Origin: CAZNSX01 sp964575845 | GTDB taxonomy: Bacteria; UBA8248; CAZNSX01 | Length of the DNA stretch: 64,000 nt | Direction: 5' to 3' | Assembly: GCA_964575845.1 (NCBI GenBank) | Contig: CAZNSX010000006.1 | Location: forward strand, 62,001-126,000 | Shown: positions 44,643 through 54,049 of the stretch, piece after piece | Position numbering within the stretch: position 1 is the first letter of the stretch | How the letters are laid out: each line of letters starts with the position of its first letter | Notes under the pieces: generated by a model | What the model was told of the DNA's origin: nothing | Seen by the model: the letters and a program-made list of their open reading frames with translations, nothing else | The model's database searches: none | Position numbers and translations under genes: made by a program

Positions 44643-45404
44643 ATGAAAGAGCTCGACCAGGATCTGGTGAAGCTCTTGCCCCCGAAGATGCGGGGAGGTC
44701 CTGGCCTCTACACTTGTCTGAAGGACAGGCGCTCGTTCAGGCACTTTCTGAGTAAACCCATCAGCTTCGAGGACCTCTCCCAGCTTCTCTGGTGTGCGGA
44801 CGGGGTCAGTGACGATGAATCCAAGTATCGCACCGCTCCCTCGCCGTTTGCTGCTTTCCCGATGGAGGTGCACGCAATAACCAATGAAGGCTTTTACCGC
44901 TATAGCCCGGAGGATCATGCGCTTGAGAGGAGATTCAAGGGCCAGGTGATCCGAGAGATAGGTGGGGAGAGGGCGGCCATTTCATTCACCGTGGCAGCGC
45001 CATTGGTCGTGATGATATCATCAGTGATCGATAGGTTCAAAAGGTTCAGGTTGCCGCCGGGTCACGGAGGCCCGTTTCTGCCGGAAGAGTGGCACGCACA
45101 CGCCAGTGTCTCTTTGATATTGGAAGCGGCTCATATCTGCCAGAATCTCCTCTTGGCCGCAGCCGGACTCGGCATGTGTGGAGTTGCAGTGTGCAACTTC
45201 AGCAGAACTAAAATCAGGAGGATACTGCGGCTCGACCAGGAACCTTTCACCATCTCCGACATCCATTATCTGGTTCCCATCGCGTATCCCAACATGAAAA
45301 GTGCGAAGGTTCTCGACAGAGATTGGCCCCACGTGCAAAAAAAGATGTCCATCCCCGAGTATCCGGATTATTTCTTCAAAGAAGGCGAAGAACCGCACGT
45401 CTGA
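44643..45404 (+). CDS. nitroreductase-family (SagB-like) flavoprotein
   Basis: 253 residues. FMN-binding start KDRRSFRHFLSKPISFEDLS, LLWCADGVSDDE, and LLAAAGLGMCGVAVCNF followed by LRLDQEPFTISDIHYLVPIA match the nitroreductase/SagB dehydrogenase fold. Likely cytoplasmic FMN-dependent oxidation or reduction of a small substrate. SD AGGAGG precedes the ATG. First gene of a set with the acyl-CoA dehydrogenase 26 bases downstream; the two are probably co-transcribed. Confidence 0.82.
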   Translation: MKELDQDLVKLLPPKMRGGPGLYTCLKDRRSFRHFLSKPISFEDLSQLLWCADGVSDDESKYRTAPSPFAAFPMEVHAITNEGFYRYSPEDHALERRFKGQVIREIGGERAAISFTVAAPLVVMISSVIDRFKRFRLPPGHGGPFLPEEWHAHASVSLILEAAHICQNLLLAAAGLGMCGVAVCNFSRTKIRRILRLDQEPFTISDIHYLVPIAYPNMKSAKVLDRDWPHVQKKMSIPEYPDYFFKEGEEPHV

Positions 45405-45430
45405 GAAATTGCGGAAGGAGGTAATCGGCA

Positions 45431-46627
45431 ATGGTCGATTTTCAATTGAGGGAAGAGCAGCGGGCCCTTCAGAGCCTCGCCCGTGAGTTCGCTGAGAAAG
45501 AGATAAAACCCGTGGCGGCCGAACTCGACGCCAAGCCAGACCCGGCCGACTGTTTCAGCTGGGATTTAGTCAGGAAGATGTCGAAGCTGGGATTCCGCAC
45601 GCTGCCCGTTCCGACAGAATACGGGGGGGGCGGAGTAGAATCCTGCTTGACCAACTGCATCGTGGCCGAGGAATTGTCCGTAGGAGACCCTAGCATCACC
45701 GCGGTCGTTCTTCTGAGCGGCCTCAAGGTGGCGCATCTCCTGTTTGACGAGGCTGTCCCGCCCGAGCAAGCGGAGAAATACATGAGGCAGTACTGCGAGG
45801 ATGAGGATTGTTTGGTCTCCACCGCAATTTGCGAGCCAGATGCGGGCGCCGATAACGTCGTGCCCTACGACGCTCCCGACGCCGGCATGAGGCTCAGGGT
45901 GGAAGAAGACGGCGACTATTACATCCTGAACGGTACCAAGCATTTCATCATGAACGGTAACATAGCAAAGGTCAATTTCATCTGGGGCCGGACTGACCCC
46001 ACGAAGGGAGTCACGGAAGGTGTCACCGCCTTCATCGTTCCGCACGATGCGAAAGGCCTCTCGTTTGGGAGGGTGCACGATAAGAGCGGCGCGAGGCTGA
46101 TGCTGAATTCCGAGATGATCTTCGAAAACGTTCGCGTTCACGAAAGCGATGTGCTGGGGGAAAAAAACAAGGGCCTCCGCCTTTTCAGGGAAATGCTCCA
46201 TCGCGGGGATAACATAGTGAATGGAAACCGTCTGGTGGGCACGGCCCGCGCTATATTCGAGGCCTCGGTCGAGCATTCGAAGCAGCGCGTTCAGGGAGGC
46301 AAGCCCATAATAGAGCATCAAGCCGTCGCGATGATCCTGGCCGACATGTTCATGGAGATCGAGGCCGCGCGAAGTTTCCTGTGGAAAGCGGCCTGGCTTG
46401 CGGATAACCGCGACAGATTTCTTTTCGATGCAAAGTACGCAAGCATGTCCAGCACCCTGGCCCATGAGATGGCGTTTCGAATTTCGGGGAAGGCCCTCGA
46501 GATCTTCGGGGGGTACGGGATCATGAAGGAATACCCCATCGAGAAGTACATGCGGGATGCAGCCTCTTATCTGCATGCGGACGGAGGCGTTCATGTGAAG
46601 CGCATCAAGACCGCCGCCCTTCTTTAG
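45431..46627 (+). CDS. acyl-CoA dehydrogenase family protein
   Basis: 398 residues. N-terminal helical domain (FQLREEQRALQSLAREFAEK), central FAD/acyl pocket (AICEPDAGADNVV, HFIMNGNIAKVNFIWGRT, GLSFGRVHDKSGARLM) and C-terminal helical domain (HQAVAMILADMFMEIEAARS, FGGYGIMKEYPIEKYMRDA). At the position of the usual catalytic EGT after RDA the sequence reads ASYLHADGGVH, so the normal base glutamate is not seen. Transfers electrons from an acyl-CoA to an electron-transfer flavoprotein, but substrate and exact chemistry are unclear. Good SD before ATG. Confidence 0.88.
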   Translation: MVDFQLREEQRALQSLAREFAEKEIKPVAAELDAKPDPADCFSWDLVRKMSKLGFRTLPVPTEYGGGGVESCLTNCIVAEELSVGDPSITAVVLLSGLKVAHLLFDEAVPPEQAEKYMRQYCEDEDCLVSTAICEPDAGADNVVPYDAPDAGMRLRVEEDGDYYILNGTKHFIMNGNIAKVNFIWGRTDPTKGVTEGVTAFIVPHDAKGLSFGRVHDKSGARLMLNSEMIFENVRVHESDVLGEKNKGLRLFREMLHRGDNIVNGNRLVGTARAIFEASVEHSKQRVQGGKPIIEHQAVAMILADMFMEIEAARSFLWKAAWLADNRDRFLFDAKYASMSSTLAHEMAFRISGKALEIFGGYGIMKEYPIEKYMRDAASYLHADGGVHVKRIKTAALL

Positions 46628-46686
46628 AGTCAGGAGCCGGTGCAGCCCCCCCGATCAAGGATTGAATCGTCAATGGGAGACTCGAT

Positions 46687-47868
46687 ATGAGCATTCTTTT
46701 CACACCGAAGTCAATAGGTAAGATGAGGGTAAAGAACCGCTTCGTGCGCTCGCCCACCGGCGACAAGAGAGCAACCCAGGACGGGAAGTGTACCGACAGC
46801 ATATTGAGGCTTTACGAAGAGCTGGCCGAGGGAGGCTCGGGTTTGATAATTACGGGTGCGGCCTATGTCCTCAAGAACGGAAAGGGTCTGCCCAGGATGC
46901 TCGGGATGTACTCGGACCACCTGATCGAGGGATACAAGAAATTGGCGGAGGTGGTCCACGCCCATGATGCCAAAATAGCGATCCAGATATGGCACTGCGG
47001 CCGCCACGTCACCCCCAGCTATGAGCACGGCATTCCCATGGCACCCTCACCCGTGAAAGAGAAAGTAACGGGAATTATCCCCCGGGAGATGACCGAAGGG
47101 GAAATCCAGGGGGCCATCGATGCCTTCGCCCAGGCGGCCAGAAGGGTGAAAGAGGCTGGGTTCGACGGCGTCCAGTTTCATGGCGCCCACGGCTATTTGA
47201 TACACGAATTCTTCTCCCCTTTCACAAATCGCAGGACGGATAAATGGGGGGGGAGCTTCGAGAAGAGGATGCGTTTCATCACGGAAATCTATGACAGAAC
47301 CAGAAACTTGCTCGGGGATCAATATCCCCTCATGATCAAGGTTAACGCGCACGACTACGTCGAAGGCGGCATAACCATAGGTTTGGGCAAGCGCATCGCG
47401 GAGCGGCTGAGCGCCATGGGTTTCGATGCCATCGAGACCAGCGCAGGCGTCCGCGACGAGCGCCATTTCAACATGTCGCGGGGCGATATCCCAAAGAGCT
47501 ACTTCGGCCTCCAGGGCAAGAGTGCGTACCGGAGGCGAAAGATCATCCAAAACCTCAAAGTAATCAAGGAAGAGGTGAAATTCAAAGAGGCCTACCTGCT
47601 CCCGTTTGCGAAGGAGATCAAGAAGGTCATCGACGTGCCACTGATACTGCCGGGCGGACTCAGGACGGTTTCGGTCATGGAGAGGATATTGAGGGAGGGC
47701 CACACCGATTTCATAGGCCTCTGCAGACCCTTGATCCGGGAGCCGGATTTCCCCAGGAAGGTCAAAGAGAAAGGGGTGAAGAAGGCCGAGTGCTTGAACT
47801 GCAACCTTTGCCTTGTGGATAAACCCCTGTATTGTTATCAAAAGGTCTACCGGCCTCCCCATTTCTGA
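46687..47868 (+). CDS. NADH:flavin oxidoreductase, old yellow enzyme family
   Basis: 393 residues. FMN TIM barrel of the 2,4-dienoyl-CoA reductase/OYE class: LFTPKSIGKMRVKNRFVRSP, IQIWHCGRH, VQFHGAHGYLIHEFFSP, NRRTDKWGG, LPGGLRTVSVMERILREGHT. A C-terminal cysteine set CLNCNLC...C (CX2CX2CX7C) ends the protein, close to the iron-sulfur site of longer family members but shorter. The second FAD/NAD domain is absent. Reduces activated double bonds, likely of an enoyl intermediate from the acyl-CoA dehydrogenase next door. About 60 bases after that gene. Confidence 0.88.
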   Translation: MSILFTPKSIGKMRVKNRFVRSPTGDKRATQDGKCTDSILRLYEELAEGGSGLIITGAAYVLKNGKGLPRMLGMYSDHLIEGYKKLAEVVHAHDAKIAIQIWHCGRHVTPSYEHGIPMAPSPVKEKVTGIIPREMTEGEIQGAIDAFAQAARRVKEAGFDGVQFHGAHGYLIHEFFSPFTNRRTDKWGGSFEKRMRFITEIYDRTRNLLGDQYPLMIKVNAHDYVEGGITIGLGKRIAERLSAMGFDAIETSAGVRDERHFNMSRGDIPKSYFGLQGKSAYRRRKIIQNLKVIKEEVKFKEAYLLPFAKEIKKVIDVPLILPGGLRTVSVMERILREGHTDFIGLCRPLIREPDFPRKVKEKGVKKAECLNCNLCLVDKPLYCYQKVYRPPHF

Positions 47869-48002
47869 AATGGAGCGCTCTATCCGGGGGAGAAAGCAAT
47901 ATTTATATCCGGGGCACCGGTCACCTTAGGGCTCCTTTCTTGAAGGTGTGGAGCGCGGAAAGGTCCTGAGCGCCTTTTGGTCAGCCAGAAGGAGATATTG
48001 CA

Positions 48003-49220
48003 ATGGTTGTAGAAAATGATTACTACCCGCCATTTTCAAAGGCCGAATACGAGCGGAGACACAAGAAGATCAGGGAGGCGATGGAGCAGAACGGACTCGA
48101 TTGTTTGCTCATATACGGCGCCCACCATCTGATGGGCACCGACATGGGGCAGATCAACACGGTCTATCTTTCGAGCTATGCGGGTTTTTTCCACACCTAT
48201 GTCGTGTTTCCCATGAACGATGAACCCACCCTGTTTATCGCTTTTGGCTACCATCTGCCGAACGCCAAAGACCTCTCCGTCATTGAGGACGTGCGCTGCA
48301 ACGGGTTTGACATCGCGGCGGGCGTCGGGAACAGGTTGAAGGAGTTGAGCCTCGAAAAGGCCAACATAGGCATAGTGGGACCGTTCTGCAGCTGGTTCGG
48401 TACATCGATTCCCGTCGAACATCACGATTATTTCACCCAGACATTCCCAGAGGCCAACTTCAAGGTCGTGACCAAGATGTACGAGAATCTCCGCCTCGTG
48501 AAAAGCGAGGAGGAAATAAGATACATGGAGAGAGGCGCAGCCATGACGGACGTGGCGCACGAGGAGGTCTTCCTCGCCACCAGGCCCGGCGTCAGGCATT
48601 CGGAGCTTCATGAGATCGTCATAAGCGTGGCCAGCCGGTTGGGCGGTAAGGTTCCTTTCTCTCACGTTAGCTCAACCCCGATGTCGAACCCGCAGCAATT
48701 TTACCCCGACCCCTTCCCAACGAACAGGACCGTGCAAGCCGGTGATGTGGTGCTGACCGAGATCACGATCGGATATGGTGGGTACTTTGGAAAGATTTTC
48801 GGAACATATTTCATGGGGGAACCCACGAAGGAATATAGAAAACTATTTGAAGTCGCCGCCTCTGTTTACAATAGTGCGCTCAGGGAACTCAAACCGGGCA
48901 GCACCGGTCGTGATGTTCAAAAGCTGGTGGCGCCCATCCAGGAGGCCGGCTACACGACGGGCATCACCCTGGTCGGCGGCTGGAGCGCATACAATCATCC
49001 CCCCTACATCGGGGCGATAAAGGGCTCTTTCGGCGCGGCCACCGAGGACCCCTCCATGGTGGATTTCGTTTTCGAGCCGGGCCATTGTATAGGAATCATG
49101 TCCTATCCCATAACCCCGGATATGAAGAGAGGGGTGTGGATCGGAACCATCTGCGTGTTCACTGAGGATGGGCTTAGGAACTTCCATTCCTATCCGGCGA
49201 ATGAAATTAGGGTGATCTGA
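48003..49220 (+). CDS. M24-family (creatinase/Xaa-Pro peptidase-like) protein lacking usual metal ligands
   Basis: 405 residues. N-terminal creatinase domain (RRHKKIREAMEQNGLDCLLI), C-terminal pita-bread fold (RLVKSEEEIRYMERGAAMTD, PGVRHSELHEIV). In metal-dependent members the motif is D...D-x-TR; here the corresponding segment reads VVLTEITIGYGGYFGKIFGT, with no aspartate pair. The later His of SAYNHPPYIG is present. The protein may act without metal, as creatinase does, on a guanidino or amidino compound. SD AAGGAGA precedes ATG; it follows the OYE gene with a 134-base gap. Confidence 0.82.
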   Translation: MVVENDYYPPFSKAEYERRHKKIREAMEQNGLDCLLIYGAHHLMGTDMGQINTVYLSSYAGFFHTYVVFPMNDEPTLFIAFGYHLPNAKDLSVIEDVRCNGFDIAAGVGNRLKELSLEKANIGIVGPFCSWFGTSIPVEHHDYFTQTFPEANFKVVTKMYENLRLVKSEEEIRYMERGAAMTDVAHEEVFLATRPGVRHSELHEIVISVASRLGGKVPFSHVSSTPMSNPQQFYPDPFPTNRTVQAGDVVLTEITIGYGGYFGKIFGTYFMGEPTKEYRKLFEVAASVYNSALRELKPGSTGRDVQKLVAPIQEAGYTTGITLVGGWSAYNHPPYIGAIKGSFGAATEDPSMVDFVFEPGHCIGIMSYPITPDMKRGVWIGTICVFTEDGLRNFHSYPANEIRVI

Positions 49221-49422
49221 TTCTGCGCGCCTTCATTGCAGCCAAAGATCAAGAGGAGCTCCATCGCTAAACACCCCACACCAACACCGCACCTGAGGCA
49301 TTGCGCAGAAACTGCGGAGGGATGGCAGGAAGAGATTTAGCCTTTCGCGACAGGTGTCCCTTCCCCAAAGTAACTCTACAGATCGCGAGCGAGATTGGCG
49401 GAACGTCTTGTGGGGATGAAAA

Positions 49423-50277
49423 GTGTCCTTCTGGATTGAACAGACCTTCGTGGGTCTTTCCTACGGCGCCCTTCTCTTCCTCTTGGCCAGCGGGCTCTCC
49501 CTCATCTTCGGTGTCATGCGGATCATCAACATGGCCCATGGCTCCTACTTCCTTCTGGGAGGGTATATCGGCCTGACGGTCATCTGGGGGACGGGCTCTT
49601 GGCTCCTCGCGCTCCCCGTCTCGGCCCTGAGTGTGGCACTTCTGGGGATTTTCATGCAGAGGTACTTCCTGCGGCCCCTGGGGACCCAGGTGCTGGCCCA
49701 GGTGATGGTCACCATCGGGTTCCTCTTCATAATTCAGCAGGCGGCCCTCGACATCTGGGGTGGAGACCCCATGAATATCCAGATACCCTCTTTCTTGGAC
49801 TGGAGTGCCGAAGCGGGAGGGCTTTTTTTCCCCGGCTACCGGATATTCATGCTTGTGACGGCGGTTGTGATGGCCCTCGCGCTGTGGTTGGGCATGGATA
49901 AGACCCGCGCCGGGGCAATGGTCCGCGCCTCGGTGGACGACAGCGAGATGGCCCGCGGGCTCGGAATAAACACCGTGAGGCTCTCCATGGTTGTCTTCGG
50001 TCTTGGCGCGTTTCTGGCGGGTCTGGGCGGAGTGATAGGGGGCGGCTTCATCGGAGTGTTCCCGGGCCTTGACTTTCAGATCTTGCCCCTCGCATTCGCG
50101 GTCGTGATCATCGGGGGGCTCGGGACCTTGCGAGGAGCCGCGCTGGGGAGCTTGATCGTGGGGCTGATCGACAGTTTCGGGAAGGGCCTCTTTCCAGAAC
50201 TATCATATTTCACTCTCTTTGCACCCATGGCCATCGTCCTTGCAGTGAAGCCTGCGGGTCTTTTCGGGAGGGATTAG
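49423..50277 (+). CDS. livH: branched-chain amino acid-type ABC permease (LivH-like)
   Basis: 284 residues, GTG start with GGGGAT upstream. Eight or so membrane segments and the family motif NMAHGSYFLLGGYIG near residue 38; GGGFIGVFPGLDFQI and VVIIGGLGTLRGAALGSLI match LivH. Partners are LivM (5 bases downstream), the binding protein, and two ATPases. Ligands of the HAAT class include branched-chain amino acids, urea, short amides and aromatic acids. First gene of a five-gene importer operon. Confidence 0.93.
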   Translation: MSFWIEQTFVGLSYGALLFLLASGLSLIFGVMRIINMAHGSYFLLGGYIGLTVIWGTGSWLLALPVSALSVALLGIFMQRYFLRPLGTQVLAQVMVTIGFLFIIQQAALDIWGGDPMNIQIPSFLDWSAEAGGLFFPGYRIFMLVTAVVMALALWLGMDKTRAGAMVRASVDDSEMARGLGINTVRLSMVVFGLGAFLAGLGGVIGGGFIGVFPGLDFQILPLAFAVVIIGGLGTLRGAALGSLIVGLIDSFGKGLFPELSYFTLFAPMAIVLAVKPAGLFGRD

Positions 50278-50281
50278 GAAA

Positions 50282-51277
50282 TTGTTCTCTGGAAGGGCGC
50301 GCGGGATCTTCAAGGTGTCTCTGGTACTGGCGATCCTTGCTGCCGTTACTCCCTTTCTTCCCGAGTACATGTGCATCCTGCTCATTCAAGCGCTTATCTT
50401 CGGGATATTGGCCATGGGCCTGGATGTGCTTCTGGGCTACACGGGTCTGCCTTCTCTCGGACAAGCGGCTTATTTCGGCGTGGGCGCTTACACGGTGGCG
50501 ATCCTCACCACCCGCTACGATTTCGGATTTTTCTCCACCCTTATCGTGGGAGCTCTACTGGCGGCGGCTGTCGCCTCCATCTTCGGGCTCATCGCCATCC
50601 GGGCGACGGGCGTTTATTTTCTCATGCTGAACCTGGCCCTTGCGATGATTGTGTGGGGGCTGGCCTGGCGATGGAACTCGCTTACGGACGGCGACAACGG
50701 CATCCCGGGGATCCCGCGTCCGGAGCTGGGATTCGACCTCAGCAACTACGTCAATCTTTTCTACTTCGTCTTGGTCTTTTTCGTCCTGTGTCTGGCGGCC
50801 CTTTACATCCTGGTCAACTCCCCCTTCGGGCGGAGCCTCGTGGGCATACGCGAGGGTGAGGGGCGGATGCGGATGCTCGGCTATAACGTTTGGCTTCACA
50901 AATACCTGGCTTTCATATTGGCGGGGACTTTCGGGGGGATAGCGGGAGTTCTCTGGGCATTCTACAAGAATTTCGTTAGCCCCGATGACCTGAACATCGA
51001 CGTTTCGGTGGAAGCGCTGCTCATGGTGGCGCTGGGGGGGCCGGCGACTCTGGTGGGAGCCGCTTTGGGGGCGGGGGTGATCGTGTTCCTCAGAAACTAC
51101 GTCAGCATCTATTATTCCGGCTGGCCCTACATCCTGGGGGCGATGTATATCTTCACCATCTTATATTTACCCGAAGGCCTCATGGGGTTTGCCAAGCGGC
51201 TGCGGCGGCGGGCCGCAGCGGAAGAGCTTGACGAGGAAGTCTCAGTCGAGCGGAGCCATAACAAGGGAGGAGAATGA
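50282..51277 (+). CDS. livM: branched-chain amino acid-type ABC permease (LivM-like)
   Basis: 331 residues from a TTG at 50282, four bases after the LivH stop; the alternative would be an internal Met well into helix one. Ten hydrophobic segments; LLGYTGLPSLGQAAYFGVGAY is the conserved LivM loop, and LVGIREGEGRMRMLGYNVW the EAA-like coupling region. The C-terminus ends with an Arg/Glu tail. Its stop overlaps the binding-protein start by four bases (ATGA). Confidence 0.92.
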   Translation: MFSGRARGIFKVSLVLAILAAVTPFLPEYMCILLIQALIFGILAMGLDVLLGYTGLPSLGQAAYFGVGAYTVAILTTRYDFGFFSTLIVGALLAAAVASIFGLIAIRATGVYFLMLNLALAMIVWGLAWRWNSLTDGDNGIPGIPRPELGFDLSNYVNLFYFVLVFFVLCLAALYILVNSPFGRSLVGIREGEGRMRMLGYNVWLHKYLAFILAGTFGGIAGVLWAFYKNFVSPDDLNIDVSVEALLMVALGGPATLVGAALGAGVIVFLRNYVSIYYSGWPYILGAMYIFTILYLPEGLMGFAKRLRRRAAAEELDEEVSVERSHNKGGE

Positions 51278-52527
51278 CTATGTTGCAGAAGAGAGGGAGA
51301 TCATTCTTTTTCGCGGCTCTCATTGCGGCCCTCGCCTTATGCCTTGTGCTGGGGCCGGCGGCTAAGGCTGATGCCGAGAAGGAGGTCCGCCTCGGGTTCC
51401 TCGCTTCACTGACCGGGTTCGCTGCACAGCAGGGGAAGGACTGCCTCAACGGTTTCAAGATGTACCTCGACGAGATCGGCTATGACATGGCCGGCGTGAA
51501 GGTGAAGCTGTCAGTGGGAGATACGGAGCTAAAGCCGGCCGTGGCCGTCACCAAGGCCGAGAAGCTCATCCGTCACGACAAGATCGACATTCTCGTGGGC
51601 GGTGTGCTGGGTTCAACGGGCTATGCCCTCGCAGCCATCGCCAACCGGGAGAAGATCCTCTACATCTCCAGCATCCCGTCGGGTGACGACATGACCCAGC
51701 GCAAAAGGTCCAAGTGGGTTCTCCGGACCGGGTGGACCAGCAGTCAGCCCAGCCATCCCTTTGGGAAATGGGCTTATGAGCAGGGGTACCGAAAGATAAT
51801 CATGATCGGCCCGGACTATGCCTTCGGCCATGAGAATCTCGGGGGCTTCCACAAGAGTTTCGAGGATGCCGGCGGGAAGGTCATCCAGAAGCTCTGGTAC
51901 CCCATCGGAACGATGGACTTTGGACCTTACCTCCCGCTTTTCAAGAAGGAAGCCGATGCGGTCTATGCCCTTATGATCGGCGCCAATCCGGGTCCTTTCC
52001 TGAAGCAATACAGGGCATCCGGGTTCGGTAAGCCCCTGCTCGGCGGCGGGATCACAACCGATGAGGCCGTACTGCCCGGCATGGGTGATGAGGCCTTGGG
52101 GGTGGTCACGGCCCTGCAGTACAGCGCGGCCCTCGATACCCCAAAGAACAAGGCTTTCGTCGAGAAGTACCGGAAGCTCTACGGAAAGGTTCCATCTTAT
52201 TTCGCGGATAGCAACTACGCAACCGCGCAGTGGATCCACGAGACGATCAAGAGACTCAAGGGGGACATAAGCAATATCGACCGCTTCATCGAGGAATTCC
52301 AGAAGGTCAGGATCGACGCTCCCCGGGGTCCTGTCTCGATGGACAAGTACGGGAATCCGGTCCACAACACTTACATCCGCAAGGTCGAGAGGGTTGGGGG
52401 CGAACTCCAGAACACGGTGATCGCGACCTACCCGGCCACCAGTCAATTCTGGAATTACGACCCCGAAGAGTTCCTGAAGCAGCCGGTTTATACCCGGAAC
52501 TTTCCGCCCTGCAAGTACTGCGACTAG
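51274..52527 (+). CDS. HAAT-type ABC substrate-binding protein (LivJ-like)
   Basis: 417 residues. Signal peptide FFFAALIAALALCLVLGPAA, cleavage near AKADAEK. Mature type I periplasmic-binding fold: RLGFLASLTGFAAQQGKDCL, DKIDILVGGVLGSTGYALAA, SIPSGDDMTQRKRS, and YKPLL-type second lobe. Members of this subgroup often bind amides or aromatic acids rather than leucine. Central gene of the Liv operon, between permeases and ATPases, an order common in catabolic gene clusters. The C-terminal CKYCD is unusual; its two cysteines may be redox or disulfide. Confidence 0.88.
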   Translation: MTMLQKRGRSFFFAALIAALALCLVLGPAAKADAEKEVRLGFLASLTGFAAQQGKDCLNGFKMYLDEIGYDMAGVKVKLSVGDTELKPAVAVTKAEKLIRHDKIDILVGGVLGSTGYALAAIANREKILYISSIPSGDDMTQRKRSKWVLRTGWTSSQPSHPFGKWAYEQGYRKIIMIGPDYAFGHENLGGFHKSFEDAGGKVIQKLWYPIGTMDFGPYLPLFKKEADAVYALMIGANPGPFLKQYRASGFGKPLLGGGITTDEAVLPGMGDEALGVVTALQYSAALDTPKNKAFVEKYRKLYGKVPSYFADSNYATAQWIHETIKRLKGDISNIDRFIEEFQKVRIDAPRGPVSMDKYGNPVHNTYIRKVERVGGELQNTVIATYPATSQFWNYDPEEFLKQPVYTRNFPPCKYCD

Positions 52528-52576
52528 AGCGTTGATTACGGGAAGCCCGGGCTAAGGAGAGGGAGTTAAGGCGGCG

Positions 52577-53341
52577 GTGGGTGGGAGCAAAGAGGGGGGA
52601 GAAGCCTGCCTGGTCCTTAAGGATCTCTGCAAGGACTTCGGTGGTTTGTGCGCGCTGGATGGCCTGAACCTGGTCGCGTACCCCGGAGACCGCATGGCGA
52701 TAATCGGGCCTAACGGTGCGGGGAAGACCACGCTCTTCAACGTCATCACGGGGGTCTTGCCGCCCACGCGGGGTCAGATCCTGCTCTTCCATCGTGATAT
52801 CACCCGCTGGCCCACCCACCGCCGCATCGCCCTCGGCATGGGGCGGACCTACCAGATCACGAGCCTCTTCCCCAAGTTGACCGTGCTGGAGAACCTCGTT
52901 CTGGCCGTGCAAGGCATCAAGCGGACGAAGTTCACCATGCATCGCTTTCTGACCGCCTATGAGGATATTTACGCCAAGGCGCGCGCGCTCCTGGAGGAGG
53001 CGGGTCTCTCGGAGAGGTGGGATACTGAGGTCGTAAATCTCTCCCATGGCGAGCAGCGCCAGGTCGAAATCATAATGGCACTGGCGAGCGACCCCAAGCT
53101 TCTCCTCTTGGATGAGCCCACGGCCGGCCTCTCCCCTGCTGAGTCCACCATGATGGTGTCAATGCTGGAAAAACTGGACAACAGCATCACCATGCTCCTC
53201 ATCGAGCACGACATGGACGTGGCGTTCGAGCTTGCGGAACGCATCGCGGTTCTCCACTATGGTGAACTGCTGGCGGAGGGCACGAAGGATGAGGTCCGCG
53301 CCAACCAGACCGTGCAGGAGATCTACCTGGGGGTCGATTGA
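52577..53341 (+). CDS. livG: ABC transporter ATP-binding protein (LivG-like)
   Basis: 254 residues, GTG start 49 bases after the binding-protein stop. Walker A GPNGAGKTTL, signature LSHGEQRQVEI, Walker B LLLDEPTAGLS, and the LivG-typical MGRTYQITSLFPKLTVLENL. Drives import with LivF. The next gene begins 9 bases downstream. Confidence 0.94.
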   Translation: MGGSKEGGEACLVLKDLCKDFGGLCALDGLNLVAYPGDRMAIIGPNGAGKTTLFNVITGVLPPTRGQILLFHRDITRWPTHRRIALGMGRTYQITSLFPKLTVLENLVLAVQGIKRTKFTMHRFLTAYEDIYAKARALLEEAGLSERWDTEVVNLSHGEQRQVEIIMALASDPKLLLLDEPTAGLSPAESTMMVSMLEKLDNSITMLLIEHDMDVAFELAERIAVLHYGELLAEGTKDEVRANQTVQEIYLGVD

Positions 53342-53350
53342 GGAAGGGCC

Positions 53351-54049
53351 ATGCTCAGGGTCGAGGACATCCGCACCTATTATGGTGATAGCTATGTGCT
53401 CCAGGGGGTCTCTCTCGAGGTGCCGAAAGGGTCGGTCATAGCCGTGCTGGGGAGAAACGGGGTGGGAAAGACCACTCTCGTGCGCTCCGTCATCGGCTTC
53501 ACCCAACCCAGGGACGGCAGAGTCATTTTCAGGGACATGGACATCACCCGGAAGCCCACCTACGACATAGTGGAGATGGGCATGGGGGTCGTGCCTCAGG
53601 GAAGGAGGGTGTTCCCCTCTCTCACTGTGGAGGAGAACCTCACCCTCGGGGCTTCCAGAAGGAACCAGGGGGGTAAGTGGAGCCTTGAAAGGATATATGA
53701 ACTTTTCCCGGCCCTGGCCGGACGTTCTCATCACAGGGGAAACAAGCTCAGCGGAGGTGAGCAGCAGATGCTGGCCATCGCCCGGGCTTTGATGACAAAT
53801 CCCCAGCTCCTCCTCATGGATGAGCCCACAGAAGGCCTGGCCCCCCTGCTGGTGCGCGCGGTGGGCGACATAATCTTCCACCTGAAAGAAGAGGGGCTTT
53901 CGATCCTCCTCGTGGAGCAGAACATGCCCTTCGCCCTCAAGCTGGCTGACCACGTGCACGTGATGAGCAAGGGACAGATCGTCCACTCATCCTCTCCCCA
54001 GGAGCTCGCGGAGAGGGAAGATATCAAGTCCCGCTACCTGGGTGTCTGA
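53351..54049 (+). CDS. livF: ABC transporter ATP-binding protein (LivF-like)
   Basis: 232 residues. Walker A GRNGVGKTTL, VVPQGRRVFPSLTVEENLTL, signature LSGGEQQMLAI, Walker B LLMDEPTEGLAP, end LVEQNMPFALKLADHVHVMS. Completes the five-gene importer (H, M, binding protein, G, F). No terminator is evident after it. Confidence 0.94.
   Translation: MLRVEDIRTYYGDSYVLQGVSLEVPKGSVIAVLGRNGVGKTTLVRSVIGFTQPRDGRVIFRDMDITRKPTYDIVEMGMGVVPQGRRVFPSLTVEENLTLGASRRNQGGKWSLERIYELFPALAGRSHHRGNKLSGGEQQMLAIARALMTNPQLLLMDEPTEGLAPLLVRAVGDIIFHLKEEGLSILLVEQNMPFALKLADHVHVMSKGQIVHSSSPQELAEREDIKSRYLGV

Noticed and set aside
45566..46594. 342-codon minus-strand frame
   Set aside because: Antisense shadow of the acyl-CoA dehydrogenase.
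46687..47868. Shortened cysteine motif in the OYE-family protein as a novelty
   Set aside because: Single-domain members of this family commonly end with a similar CX2CX2C...C group, so it is probably ordinary.
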